In this document: piece by piece, positions 21,920 to 34,169 of the stretch
How the letters are laid out: each line of letters opens with the position of its first letter
Numbering within the stretch: position 1 is the stretch's first letter
Origin: Punica granatum
Lineage: Eukaryota > Streptophyta > Magnoliopsida > Myrtales > Lythraceae
NCBI RefSeq assembly: GCF_007655135.1
Contig: NW_022204486.1
Span: 1 to 64,000 of the forward strand
Direction of reading: 5' to 3'
DNA length: 64,000 nucleotides
Position numbers and translations under genes: made by a program
The notes under the pieces: model-generated
The model's database searches: none
Told to the model about the DNA's origin: nothing
Seen by the model: the letters and a program-made list of their open reading frames with translations, nothing else

Positions 21920-23506
21920 AAACCCAAAAAGGACGTTGCTCTTAGACTCTAACAGCTTGTTGTATTGCGGATTTACGGAGTTATGAAAGGGAGACTATGA
22001 AGTTTTATAATACAAATTCGTAAAATAACTTTTCATATTCCCCAATCCAAACAAGCCGACAGTGATCCCTTGCCTTCAGCTTGAACACCACCCCACTTAT
22101 TATTTCTTTTATTTTATTTTTTGGTGAGATTCTATCTTTTTGGCTTCGGCTAAACAAGCACTTAATATACAACCGAAAAAAAACAAGCACTTAATGTCGG
22201 ATACATCCTGGGCTCTAACAGGCCACAACTTTGTCGGATCATTATTTATTTCTTACTTTAAAAAGTCTATGTTCTTGCTTAAAGTAAAATGAAGCAAAAG
22301 ATAAATGACTGTCTCTTTATATTTCGAAATTAGATAAATGACTCTCTCTGTCTATTTGTTTAAACTGTTAGGTGCCGTTAAGGACCACAAGCACGTCCGA
22401 CTGGCTACAAACTATCTGTGTAAAGAAAGACACAAAGTACGAAATTTTGCCAATTTCGGCATGTAGATCATTGATAAGAGCCAACTTAGCTGTATGTGTG
22501 TAACTGCTACTCAAGAGATATTACTTAGTCCGATCTTATGCTCAATTCGCTAGTCGTACAAATTTAATTAACTCTATGATGCTCAGACAATAGATTTTAT
22601 GTAAGCAAACACTACGAGAATTGGAAGATTATGGAGGGTTAAAGATAATCCACCGCAACCTTCCATAAGTCCCATCCGAAGAAAGTTTAATCGCTCCATG
22701 AATTCCTTCAGGTAATGCCTTTGCCATCCCATTCCACTACTTCGCGAGTTTCCTCCGGTAAAGGTCTCTTTTTTCTCTTAGAGTTAGGCCAAGCAGTCTG
22801 TCTGACCCGGCCACCTGCTGTTTCTTGTTACTAACTTGATTCATTATGTCTCCGACGGCGAGAATACATTTCCTAGGAACTTTAAGTGAGTAAAATGAAT
22901 GTAGTCTTCCGAACAGAGTCAATGGGCATCATGTGTCTTGGTCTCTTTCCAGTCCTATGATTCGAAAGTTAACACACACTTTGAACTTCTTCAATTCTTC
23001 TTTATACTTGGGAGGTTGCCAGGTTGGTGCCTGAATTCTTTTCCTGGGGTGGAGAGGTGGTCTAAAGTTTGCTCCATTTTTTGTTCATATCAGCTAATGA
23101 GCTAATAATTGGTATGTTGGCTATTAATTTCTCAGCATTGATGAACAAATGCAGACCCTCTTGTCTATGCTGGTTTTCGTTCTAGATAACTTTCTGCAGA
23201 ATTTTCAGAACTTGTCCCGGATGGAATGAATATACTAAATATTTCACTTGAAAGAGTTTGGTGTCGTGCTTCTAAGAAAAGGCGTCATGCTTCTAAGAGA
23301 AACCTTACATTGCTAAGGTACTCAGCACCTTCTGCGGGTGATAGATTAGCTCAACTGATAAGGGCAATACCTAATAAAATTTCTGTCATTCCTAGATTTT
23401 CCGAGCTTGCAATGATGGTAAGGCACGACTTTGAGTAGTCTTTTTAATGAGTCAGGGATTGCTTATTCACTGTTTACTGTGTAAGGTGGAAATTAATTAC
23501 ATAGCA
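21920..23506. other. Upstream region of the Aux/IAA gene; no separate gene recognised
   Basis: Short open frames at 22737-22922 (minus) and 23226-23438 (plus) have fairly normal amino-acid composition, but no family is recognised. A small direct repeat (GGCGTCATGCTTCTAAGA-like) occurs near 23262-23300. The promoter and leader of the Aux/IAA gene must lie here, but no clear TATA box or AuxRE cluster was pinned down. Confidence 0.4.
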
Positions 23507-24529
23507 ATGTTACGAGGCTCTAAGGAGGAGGCCGCTCCTAGCAATGTCACTATGCCGGCTTCTTCATCCTCTTCGACTACTACATCCCAAAGTAGCCCGG
23601 AACTGATCAAGCAAAACTGCATTGGCTTCTCTGACCATTCTACTTTTGACATCTCTCGGGTATGCAAGGATGATAGGAAGAGCACCCTTAACCACAAAGC
23701 TACCGAACTGAGGCTCGGGCTTCCTGGGTCCGAATCTCCAGAAAGGAATGCAGACACGTGCCTAGAACTTGATGAGAAGCCGCTCTTTCCCCTGCATCCT
23801 TCAAATGAGAGCGAGCACTCTTCGCAGGATGCAGTTATTTCGGGATACAGGAGAGGATTCTCTGATGCTATGGACGGGTTCATGCAGGTGAAACTTGCTG
23901 CTTCGGTGACCAAGTATTCAAATATCTCTAAAAAATTTCTCAGGTCTCAGGATCAGGAAATTGCTCTCCAGTTCATCAACAGTAGTATGCCTCCGGTGAA
24001 AGAGCGCAGGCCACCAGTCAAATCGTTTCGGAAGAATTCGTTAGCCCTCCCTTCAAAGAGTACTGAACAAGTAGAAGGCGCGAAGGCAGCAGCAGGCACC
24101 ACTCTGTTCGTAAAAGTGAGCATGGACGGTGCGCCTTATCTGAGGAAAGTTAATTTGCTTAAATATGCTGCGTACAAGGAACTTTCCCATGCCGTGCGGA
24201 AGATGTTCGGCTGCTTTACCCCAGGTCAGATTTTATCGTGTTTCTTTTTTTTCTGTGAATTCCGTTCCTGACCGCCAGGTATATATATTTGGTCTTGACA
24301 GAATATGAGCTGACTTACGAAGATAAAGACGGTGACTGGATGCTAGTAGGCGATATTCCATGGGAGTGAGTTCCTGCATCTACGAGCTTTTTGTGATACC
24401 GGATGCAATTCATGCCAATTTCTGTGGATATGTGTGTATGCTATTCTAAACTCGTCGAAATGTCACAGGATATTCATTGGGACTTGCAGGAGGCTGCGAA
24501 TCATGAAGAGCTCAGATGCTATCGTCTAG
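23507..24529 (+). CDS. Aux/IAA transcriptional repressor, non-canonical (three exons)
   Basis: Exons are 23507-24224, 24302-24365 and 24469-24529, with GT-AG introns in phases 1 and 2, giving 280 aa. Domain I has the EAR motif LRLGL (68-72) in [16 protein letters not shown], which recruits TOPLESS co-repressors. Domain II is present as [11 protein letters not shown] (167-177), but the GWPPV degron tryptophan and glycine are replaced by arginines. PB1 domains III/IV run from [14 protein letters not shown] (201-214, invariant K203) to [17 protein letters not shown] (245-261, acidic OPCA motif intact). The resemblance is to the IAA8/IAA9/IAA27 group. The ~30-residue linker usual before the OPCA region is missing, and the protein stops at SSDAIV without the GLAPRA tail and its basic signal. 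Aux/IAAs bind and repress ARF factors in the nucleus; TIR1/AFB normally destroys them on auxin. This one may be auxin-stable or a decaying copy. A start at an upstream in-frame ATG (23447) is less likely, because Aux/IAA N-termini begin near here. Confidence 0.85.
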
Positions 24530-26124
24530 GTAGCATCGACAGAAAGTCTTCATGTTGATGCTTCCTGAGCATAACAAGGCATTCATAAGAGCTAGGACCA
24601 TCAAAACATTCACCCATAAGGAAAAAAATAAACAAACTATATCGTAGATTTTGATCCCATGTTAAGTTTTCTTGCCTTTGGCAGCACCAGGTGGGGCAGA
24701 GAAGTGCAGAGGCAATAACTAGCTGGTAAAAGAGTATAATGATCTTTTTTGTCGACCACACGAAATGCTGCCATACGCGTAATGTACTTTGTGAAGTTGC
24801 TAATTATAAACTTGTGAGGGGCTTTTCCCGCTTTGCCCAAAGCTTCGGTTCTATGTAATCGTACAGTGGAAGTCTTTCGGAGTTTTAGAGAATGAGTGGA
24901 ACATTTGCCGCAGTATTTCGCTTGATAGAGATCGAAAAATTGCTAAGTACTTGAAGATACTTGATATCTAGATCTTTAAAAATGAAAAGGAGCAGACTCT
25001 GAGCTTGAATACGAATTAAAACGGCGTGGTGGATTCATTCGTTGCACAGTTCATGTCTGCAGTTCGACCAACAAATAAAAGACGATGAACTGAGTACTGC
25101 TCCGGGAGACACTGCAGCACCAATAATAGTAACTTTTAAGATCTCTGCCCATTTGCTTCAATTATGTTTCTCAATTCCGTGAAAGCATGAAGGAATCGAC
25201 CATCCACCCTCGTGACGAAACACTGGGCGGCGGTCTCGTAGCAGGAAATTGCACAGTCGCAGGAAATGGCAGAGTCCAACTCCCCCATGTTTCATAAATG
25301 CTTGCACCAAAAGACAATAGGCCGAGGATTCTCTATCCGAAATAACTTATCCTCGAAGTTAGGGAAGGTTTATGGTGCAATCACTTCAAACTGATTGCAA
25401 TATACAATCAAATTAAGTTGCTTCAAAATCAAAGTAACTTGTTTTAATTGATAGTGAATTACTACAAATAAAGTAAATTACACAAATTTCAAGGTAAGTT
25501 ACACAAATTTCGAAGTCATTTACATATATTTTCACGTGCTTTACTTAATTTATTAGTAAAATACTTAATCAAGAGAGGGTATAGTACAGTGACGCCCATC
25601 TCGTTTGGTGACCAAAAAATCTCGAATTCGATACTCAGTGAAACTACGTGTATCATTTTATTAGATATTTATAATTATTATTTCAGTGTACTTTTTTACT
25701 GGAATATATACTTGATCGTCTGATGCAACCATTTTGATTGACTGCACCCCCTCGAAGTTGAGATCAATCACAGCTGGCGGTTGCTAAGCTTCTGTAATTA
25801 GTTCCCAATTAGCTCTTGTTCTTATTGTTAAAATAAAATCGGTAGGCTGTACAACTGTCTGTTAATATATATGTTCTCTCGTTCACCGAGTAGTGACTTT
25901 TGCATGTCGTGCTTCATCGATCGAGTTCATCCAATATACTTATTAATCACTTATCTAATGCATTTTGACTGTACGTGCCATAATTTATAGGGTTGATATA
26001 TCTTTCCGAGTAGTGCAACATGACATGATGCTAGTTCCACATCGGTCCAACTGCATTTACGACGTGCTCGATAATAGAGCATATATGCCTATATACAAGC
26101 TTCTAATAGTGTTTTGACAAACTG
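24530..26124. other. 3' flank of the Aux/IAA gene and AT-rich spacer
   Basis: The first few hundred bases are probably the 3' UTR. A small direct repeat (GTTACACAAATTTC) is seen at 25480-25512. Near 26030 a TTCCACATCGGTCCAAC-type phrase resembles a decayed LTR promoter fragment. No gene was recognised. Confidence 0.5.
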
Positions 26125-26535
26125 TTTTACATGTTGTCATGGAGGTTATCAGCATCTGCGAACGTAGTTATCCAAGTATGGTCCTAAGACTAAGGGACAC
26201 ATGGGCCGAGTTATGTGCGTTTTGGTCGCTTATAATCGGCCATTCGGTTCATCAGACAAAGATCATTTTCGCGTCATGTCGTGGTCAATGGGTCACTCAT
26301 CGGTCAACCTGTTGAGGTAATGGATGGGCCCAGTCGTCCCTTTTCACCACACCCCGCGCGATCTTTTCGATCCCCTACTCGAATTGAAACACTCCACATG
26401 CCCTTTCTCTACTTTGGCATGTATATATTGTTATTCCTCATGCTTACGTTTTCGGTTTCAAATACGGGTCGGCAGACGATGCTCTCATAGAGGATAGGTC
26501 TCGAGAGCCGTCCAATCAGTGCACGAGTACTGTTA
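26125..26535. repeat. Non-coding block, copy 2 of the direct duplication (partner at 17538-18145)
   Basis: It is collinear with the first copy but shorter by one internal segment. Its upstream flank continues in ordinary unique-looking sequence, where copy 1 is preceded by the LINE tail. It may therefore represent the pre-insertion state of the LINE target. Confidence 0.8.
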
Positions 26536-27689
26536 TGGATGCAACATGTCTATAGATAAGTCGTGAACTAGTTTGTCGGTGTCCGAGTGACTCATCGAAG
26601 TCTAATTTATTGTCGTGCGACTATCGATCCTTGAAGGCATTTGGGTGGATTGAGAGCTTGCGTTAATGTGGAGATGGCATATCAATCGTAATCAAGTTTA
26701 CGAAATATCGAGAGTTATTTAGACCTGACGTGGGAGTATTGTTATAGTTGTAAAAATATTAAAATATAATTATTAAAAAATAAATAATTATCCATTACTA
26801 TTATAAAAGTACAGAATTCAATTTTATTCTTTCGATGAGACATGTTTAAATATTTTACTACATCCTTTTAGTGAATCTAGCCACTTTTATTTGTTCAGTA
26901 TATCTAGACATTCTAATTCCTTCATGTATCTAGCAAAAAAAAACACACACATTTTCACTTCATCTAGGGTGACCAGAGCATGTATGATTTCACCCATAAA
27001 GACAAGTCTTTTTGCTTCATCTATTTATATATTAGCATGACAAAAAGATGTGTAATTCAAATGTAAAAGCACACCCCTTCATTTCATCTAATATTGTATA
27101 AATATATAGTTATTAAAGAACGTATCCTTTCATATATAAAGACACATCCCTTAACTTTATTTCCTTCTTATAATTAATTTTATTATAACGTTACCCATTC
27201 GGTACATCTATATAAATTTTAATAATTAGTCTTCACCGTGTTATTGATTATATTTTAAATGTTGTTTTTCATTTTTAAGGATTATATCCGTATCTATATA
27301 TATACTATATATAAGAGTGTGAATCTCCTCCAAGTGTTTCTCCACATTTTTTTTTCTAAAATACCCAATATAATCGCATATACATTTTCTTATTAATGAT
27401 TCCTTTTACGCCAAAGACAACTTTCTACATGCACGTTTTCTCTAACAAATGCCCCTCATGGACTGCCACACAACAATAACAATAATAACAATAATGATGA
27501 CGACGACGTTATCTACAATAGAAAAGAATAACCAATAAAGAGAAAATCTACCACTGTGAATATGGCAATTTCCATATACAAATGGAAACAATAGAAAAGC
27601 AACCGACACAAGGCAATAGAAATTGCAGCAAAAATTATTAATTTAAGAGCTGTGTCAAAAGAAAAAAAAACTTGTAATGGAATTATAAT
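26536..27689. other. AT-rich intergenic stretch, nothing recognised
   Basis: No conserved coding motif was found. It includes short (AAT/AAC)n-like tracts near 27475-27500. Confidence 0.6.
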
Positions 27690-28560
27690 TTGTCTTATCA
27701 CGAACTTATAAGGTGTTCATGAAAGTCATGGGAAATAGTCGATCGAACTACAGACATCGTTCGTTATTTAAAAAAGAGGAAATCACATATAAGAATAAAA
27801 AAGGCTACAAATTTAAAAAAAAAGTCTGAAAGTATAAAAATCCAACCTACTCCGCATGTAGGAAGGAGGCACGTGATTTAATTTATTAGATCCCTTATTA
27901 ATCCACTTTACTTTCTTTACATGTATAACTTAATTTTTACTTATTTTAGTGATGTATTATACATCATTATAATTTATTTATGACGTTGAATTAATTGTTA
28001 TTTTTAATAAAAACTATTATTCTAATATATTATTCTTTAATAATTTTTTATATTAACACTCATACTGTGTGTGTATTCTGCTTTATAAATATGAAAATGA
28101 GAAAAAAAAATACTTAAAAACAATTAAGAATATCGAAAAAGTAGCAAAAATAATGATGAAAAATATGTATAAAATACATCCTAAATAAAGCAAGATAATA
28201 CTCCCATTCAGCACATTGCACTTATGTTTGGCTGAATTATAATATATTACATGAATTTGTGGGGTATTCATGAGAATCGTGGGGAATAATAGGTTGAAAC
28301 TCGGATACCCTTCATTATATAAAAGAAAAAAGTGTGTAATCGAATTATAATCTATCACGTCATGAACTTATAGGGTATTCCTGAGAGTCGTGGGAAATAA
28401 TCAATCAAAACTCGGACACACTTTGTTATTTAAAAAAAAAAAAAGAAATCACATATAAGAATAAAAAAAGGCTAAAAATTTTTTTAAAAAAATTGGAAGT
28501 ATAAAAATCCTACTCGCCATGTAGGAAGAGCGGACGAGGTTTAATTTCTTAGGGAGCGAT
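27690..28560. repeat. Three direct copies of an AT-rich unit
   Basis: Copies at about 27690-27895, 28235-28330 (partial) and 28345-28560 share CACGAACTTATA-like, GGTATTCATGAGA-TCGTGGGAAATA, CACATATAAGAATAAAAAA and CATGTAGGAAG words in order. The first and third copies are full and about 80% alike by eye. The source element is unknown. Confidence 0.75.
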
Positions 28561-28680
28561 GTTTTCTTTGTTTGTTAATGAAGGCCGATGGACTAAGTGG
28601 TAAACAAGGGAAAAATTAAAGGGGCACCATACACTATAAGAATCGATCTCAAAAGCTTTTTAACTCTAAGGCGATAATAA

Positions 28681-28912
28681 GGCCCTGTTTGGTTTTAGGG
28701 TGTTATTTTAGAATCACAATTCTAATTTAACTCTACCAATTACAAAACAAAATAATTCATATAAAGTCAAAGAGTGGGCCCCATTTATACTACTTTTTTC
28801 CACAACAAAACAACATAACTCATACAAAGTCAAAGGGTGGGTCCCATTTATACCACTCTTTTTCAAAATCAAAATCAGATTTTAAAATCCTACCATGAAA
28901 CTAAACACAACC
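28681..28912. mobile_element. Tourist-like MITE (PIF/Harbinger), family A copy 1, 232 bp
   Basis: The ends are imperfect inverted repeats: GGCCCTGTTTGGTTTTAGGG at the left and GGTTGTGTTTAGTTTCATGG from the reversed right end. The flanks are TAA on both sides (28678-28680 and 28913-28915), the 3-bp TWA duplication typical of PIF/Harbinger. Its body (AATCACAATTCTAATTTAAC, CAAAACAAAATAA, AAAGTCAAAGAGTGGGCCCC) closely matches the copy at 41075 and the end of the transposase-bearing element at 62868. Confidence 0.92.
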
Positions 28913-29024
28913 TAAGTATTAATATAGTTGATCCCTTATCTCATGCGAAGAATCTCCAAATAGGACAAGGCTTTGACAGGGTAATAGGGTTAAGCCCTCT
29001 AATCACTGTTTATACCAATCATAT

Positions 29025-29391
29025 GGTTTTATCGAATTCTCAAATCTAACATATACTTTAAAAATTACCCAAAATATCTCATGGTTCACATTTGGTTCCA
29101 AATATATCCCGTCGTTATATCTTCCGTCAACATTTAATGGTGTTGCTAAAATAGAAAGTAAGTGGGCCCATTCTTGTCACTGTTGCCTTTTGCTCGGGAT
29201 AGATTTGAGAAAAAAAATTAAAACCATGCGATAGATTTGAGAAAAAATTAAAATCATGTGATAGGTTTGGAATCTATTTACGTTTCATTAACAAATAAAT
29301 GGACAACGGGATAAATTTGGAACCAAATGTAAATCATGAGATACTTTGAATAATTTTTAAAGTATAAAGTAGATTTGAGAATCCGGTAACC
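29025..29391. mobile_element. MITE with ~75-bp inverted arms
   Basis: Left arm (about 29025-29105) and right arm (29320-29391, reversed) share ATTCTCAAATCTA, TACTTTAAAAATTA, TATCTCATG and ACATTTGGTTCCAAAT in order. The ends read GGTT. Inside is a short tandem duplication (ATAGATTTGAGAAAAAATTAA, near 29205-29260). The target duplication could not be fixed. The superfamily is uncertain. Confidence 0.8.
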
Positions 29392-30924
29392 TCATTAATA
29401 TTCTGGAATTATTATTGGCTAATGAGTTATGAACGTTGCAAGGTGGGGGTCCATAGTTTAGCCATAATTATGGGGAGAGATGGGAACCGTATGTGGGCCT
29501 AAACCCAACAGCAAGATTTCATCGTTTAGGACAGAATCTCGACTCTCATTAATTGCAAGCGCCCTACCTCTGAAACGGTTGGACTGCCCAAACAAATCAT
29601 TGAGGGAAGCCGATCCGACGGGCCCCACAAGACCAGCAATATGGCTCATTGGCCCAATCCATATAGTACCAATTCTGTATATCTATGTATCCATATATAT
29701 CTATATATATATATATATATATAATGCATGAAAGTTCAGTTTTTTCGAGCGATGTCGGGGAGAGTACGAGTCTAATTCAGTATTCTCGTGACTGTGATTC
29801 GTTTTCGTTTATTTTTATTATATTTTAATAAATTAAGAAAGCATTAAGTGCATTTATATTGATGACAAATTAAATATTTATTTTTAATAAATAAAATTAT
29901 GAATTTTCTTCTAAAATTTTTTATATAAAATAATACAATAATATATACATTACTTAACGATGAAATAAATAATAATATTATAAAATAATATAATAAGTAA
30001 TTTTTTATTATATTTAAATAAATTATTTTACTTATAAAATATTTCTTTTGACTTTCAATGAATAAAAATACGAAAGCAATAAGTGCATTCACAATGTTAT
30101 TTCATTTTATTATGGAAATTAAGTATTTTATTTCTTGTATATAAAATTATAAATTTTGTTCTAAATTTTTTTATAAAATAATGCAGTAATATATACATTA
30201 CTTAACGATTGAGTAAATAATAATATAATATTATATACGTTTATTTAACTATGAAGTAAATAATATTAATATATAGGTTCACTTTTTATTTAAATTTTAC
30301 TGTACAAGATAATATATTTTAGTTAACTTTGTCACATTAATAATTAACTTATTTCACAGTTAGGTAATGTATGGATTTTAAATTATTTTATGTCATTTTT
30401 AAAATTTTTTATCTTTTTTGAAAAAAGAATTTTTAAAATTTAATTCGTCACTTCTTGAATTTTTTTTCTTCTTTTAACTTTTTAAAAATTCTTCGAAGTA
30501 AATTGAATTACCTTTTCCCTTTATTGTGTTAATAATTTCTATTGTTAAGTTCCATAAATGAAACTAATATGAGTTAATTAAATTTCAAAAATTTTTATTA
30601 ATCATTTTATAAAATTAAATATTGTTAACAATAATGAAAAATAAGATGATGGTGTCGGTGCGTAGTACCGGGTATCATACTAGTCTATATATATGTATAT
30701 ACATACGTATAATATGTCTATATAATCTATAGCATTAGTAAAATTTACCGTTGTTTAAATATATGCGATTATTATCTATTAAATGTTTTTTTAGTAAAAG
30801 AAAATCACAAGGATTCATCGTTATGACTAGTTAAATTATTACGCACCTTCACGTATTAAAAAAAAACAGAGAGAGAAGAAAAAGGAATTCATAGAAAGAG
30901 AGAAAGAGGAGAAAAAGGCATCAT
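29392..30924. other. Very AT-rich stretch with a (TA) microsatellite
   Basis: A TA run lies at 29702-29723. From 29800 to 30650 the DNA is extremely AT-rich, with partly repeated phrases (ATAATATATACATTACTTAA at about 29938 and 30188). No gene was recognised. Confidence 0.6.
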
Positions 30925-31170
30925 AAATTTTATGGTTTATTGCACCATATAGCCTAACGTTGACAAATATTCTTAAATCTATCACAACGTCATTTTTTTG
31001 CATGAAGTATCCAAACGTTGCTATTTTTGTTTTACTATCTAGCCCCTGGGGGATAGATGGTGATATCAAACTAGCAAGGTTGGGATATCTCATGCAAAAA
31101 AATGACATTGGGTTAGAACTAAGAATTCCTTCAAACGTTAAGTTATATGGTGCAATTAATCACAGATTTT
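30925..31170. mobile_element. Hairpin MITE, ~110-bp inverted arms
   Basis: The two halves are inverted copies: TTGCACCATATA, CTTAACGTT-like, CGTCATTTTTTTGCATGA and CATCTATCCCCC words occur in order in the left half and, reversed, in the right half. The centre is near 31050. The whole unit would fold into a long hairpin. The target duplication is unclear. Confidence 0.82.
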
Positions 31171-34169
31171 AATGCTAATATGATTATGTGCATTGTGAAT
31201 GACAAAAATACATTTACATGTGAATATAGGTAAAGAATCGAATTAGAAGTAAAGCCAACTGTCTAATTTTTCTGGTAGAGGAAAGCACTTCAAATTAAGC
31301 GTTTGAGTTGAGCAACTCCACAAGCTCTATTAAGAAAAAAGACTAAATATATTTAATAAAATATCAATTAAATTCATAATATTTTAAATTTAAAGGTTAA
31401 AATTGTTCAGCTGATTTATTATTGTTTAAAAGATGTGAAATTTACTTGAAGTTTATCTTACAATTTTGATGTTGAAAATTACACCGTCCATTTTAAAGTT
31501 TAAAGAAGAAATTTAATTTGTTGCCTTAATTTTATATCAAAGAAATTTCATTTATTCTATTTTATTAATTATTTATACAATATATAAATTTAAATTTTTT
31601 ATGTAAATCATTACTCTAGTAGAGTTAACTCAATAGAATATTTTTTGCTTATATTTGACTTGAAGATTAGCGAAGAGTAAGTTTTACAATAACAAATTAA
31701 TTAGTGTTTTTGAAAACCAAATTAAATTATAAAACGAATAACGATTAAAGTGACTAATGTTGTTAATTTGGTCATTAAGATTCAAAATCACTCTTGATTG
31801 ACATCTGAACTCGATGAATTATCTGCATGAGATATGGCATCGTGAACATATACGAACTTTGGCATATGCTTTCTTCTAACAAGGTTTGGCCCAGGAATTG
31901 CAGATGACTTAGCTTCGTTCTTTCGGTTCTTTAACCCGACTGCCTTCTGCACATTGAAGGAACCACGAACCATCAAAGTTTCTCTCGCATCAAACCAGCC
32001 AAGAACATGTCCCGGAGAATTTCTCGTCCAGTTAGCACAAATTGAAATGACGGTCTCCTTGATTAACACCGGTACAAGGAGGTTTAGCTACATGCTAATC
32101 ACGAGTAATCAATTGTATAATCATAGGGCCATGCTGGTATGCTATTATTGAAATTATTTTTTTCCCAGGTGTGGAGAATAAAATATGGCAATTAGTGTGA
32201 TTCCAAGTAGTTATGTGGAGTTTCATAGACATGTGCACCAAATAATGGCAGCATCCGCACCAACCAATCTCCCAAGGAAAGCTACCATTTTTGAAATCAT
32301 TCAAGTCGATAAATAATTTCTATAAGAAAAAGGTCCATGATTAATTAATCATCCTTTCTTCTTTCCTCGATATAGTATATTAGTTTTTTTTCCTTTTCTA
32401 CCCAAAAAAGAAAAGAAAAATATATGCCTATTCTCCTTTTAATAAAAACCTAACTTTCTCCTTACCGGGGAAAAAAAAAACTTACCGTTCATGTGAGCCT
32501 CACCAACCCATTTGATTTAATATTAATCAAAGAAAGCCATTCTTCAAAATAGACAGTTTTGATCTCAATATAAATGTCAATAGGGCCACATGATATATAT
32601 CTTCAGCGAAAATAAATAACTCCATAAATGGGAAAGCCCTAGTTCACTCCAATCTGAATTGCTTTTAGGATTTGGCCAAAAGATATGGCATTTTGTAACT
32701 TTTTTTAAAATCACCTCAATTGGTAAAACTTAAGACTCTGCCAAGTGCAGTGCAGGTTGGAAAAATCCTTTTTAGAAAAAAGTTTTTAGCAGAAACAATG
32801 TTTGGTTAATAATTTCATAATCATGGTTCAGTTAATTTTAATAATTAGAAACGTGATTTTTTTTATAACAAGTTAATATCTACTTGTAGAAATCAGTTAT
32901 GCTTATTCTCTATTTTAAACATCAATTTTAAATATAGCAATTTTAAATTGTTCTCTCTGAAATATTTTAATTTATTTTGGATTCATTATTTATTTTTCAA
33001 TAAATATATTAAATCACTTTTACATCGACGTCAGCAGTCCGAAACCAAGCCAAATTATGAGCTGCTTCATTTTTTTAATAAAAATGTATTTTGCTTCTGA
33101 AAGACGATCATATGATATGAAAAAGAAATTGATAAATATGATCCCAAGAAGGTATCATCTCAATCCATCAAATGAGTCAAAATGAATTACTTTCATATTC
33201 ACGTTCGTATAACACTTGATAATATCTATTGGGGATATGATATGAAGATACAATTGGAAATACACCAGTTCCATAGCTAGTGATTCAAGATAGTACTGTT
33301 TTAAATGGATCGTTTGAGTAGTTAAAGAATTGGTACTTAATTAAGTTTATAGCCGAAGTGACCGAATCATGAATCTCCTTGTTCTCAACAAACTTGTATG
33401 CATGTTGGATTCCAATTGTCATATTAGCTCATGAATCAGAAGCTTCTCGATTCGCCGGGAGGCATGCAAGAAATGCCGACTTTGCTAGTCATATGGAGAA
33501 GTACGTACAAGATGAACTCGATAATAGTCTAATGATCAAAGCGTGGAGAGAGAGATCTATATGTACTTTAAACATTAGGATACTGGATTAATTATACTTT
33601 AGGGATCCTTACGATATCAAATCAAATCTCTTCGTATGCAAATTATATTGTCAACTTGGATTGACACTTTAAGATGACATGTAAGGTGGATCTCATCTCT
33701 CATATGGGATTGTCCAATTATGTCATGTGCGATGTGGGCACTTCCTGCATCCTGAATCAATCCTTTAAGGGCATTTTATTACTAGTTAATTAATCAATTA
33801 ATTAATGGTCAAAATGGAAATCCCAATTTGTTAATTAGTTTCCCGTTGTCCTAGACAACATAATACATGTGCCTTCGAATGGACTGATATAACATGCTCC
33901 ACACACCTCCCCCTTCGAATCTCTGACAGTCTTAGTACTTCCCCCTACTTCTCCGAAATTTTGAAGATCAACTTAGGATCTTAATTTTGACCCAACTAGG
34001 CCACGTGGCAAGTTGAAGTACTGGCTCGTTAGCATTTCGAATGAGCATACATATCGACTCGGAGCTTACTCCCCAAATTTACTTCAACAGAGAGCTCGTG
34101 AATTAATTGAATTTTATTTTGACTCAATATTAATCTTTTATATTCTAATAAAAAGAACTCGTCTGTATA
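31171..34169. other. AT-rich intergenic stretch
   Basis: No recognisable gene. A minus-strand open frame at 31788-32069 (93 codons) has a non-repetitive composition but matches no family known to me. Near 33650-33740 the phrase GGATCTCATCTCTCATATGG resembles a decayed LTR fragment. An open frame at 33379-33591 is also unassigned. Confidence 0.5.

Noticed and set aside
31788..32069. 93-codon minus-strand frame as a real gene
   Set aside because: Composition is gene-like, but no family, promoter or splice context could be recognised; not called as CDS.
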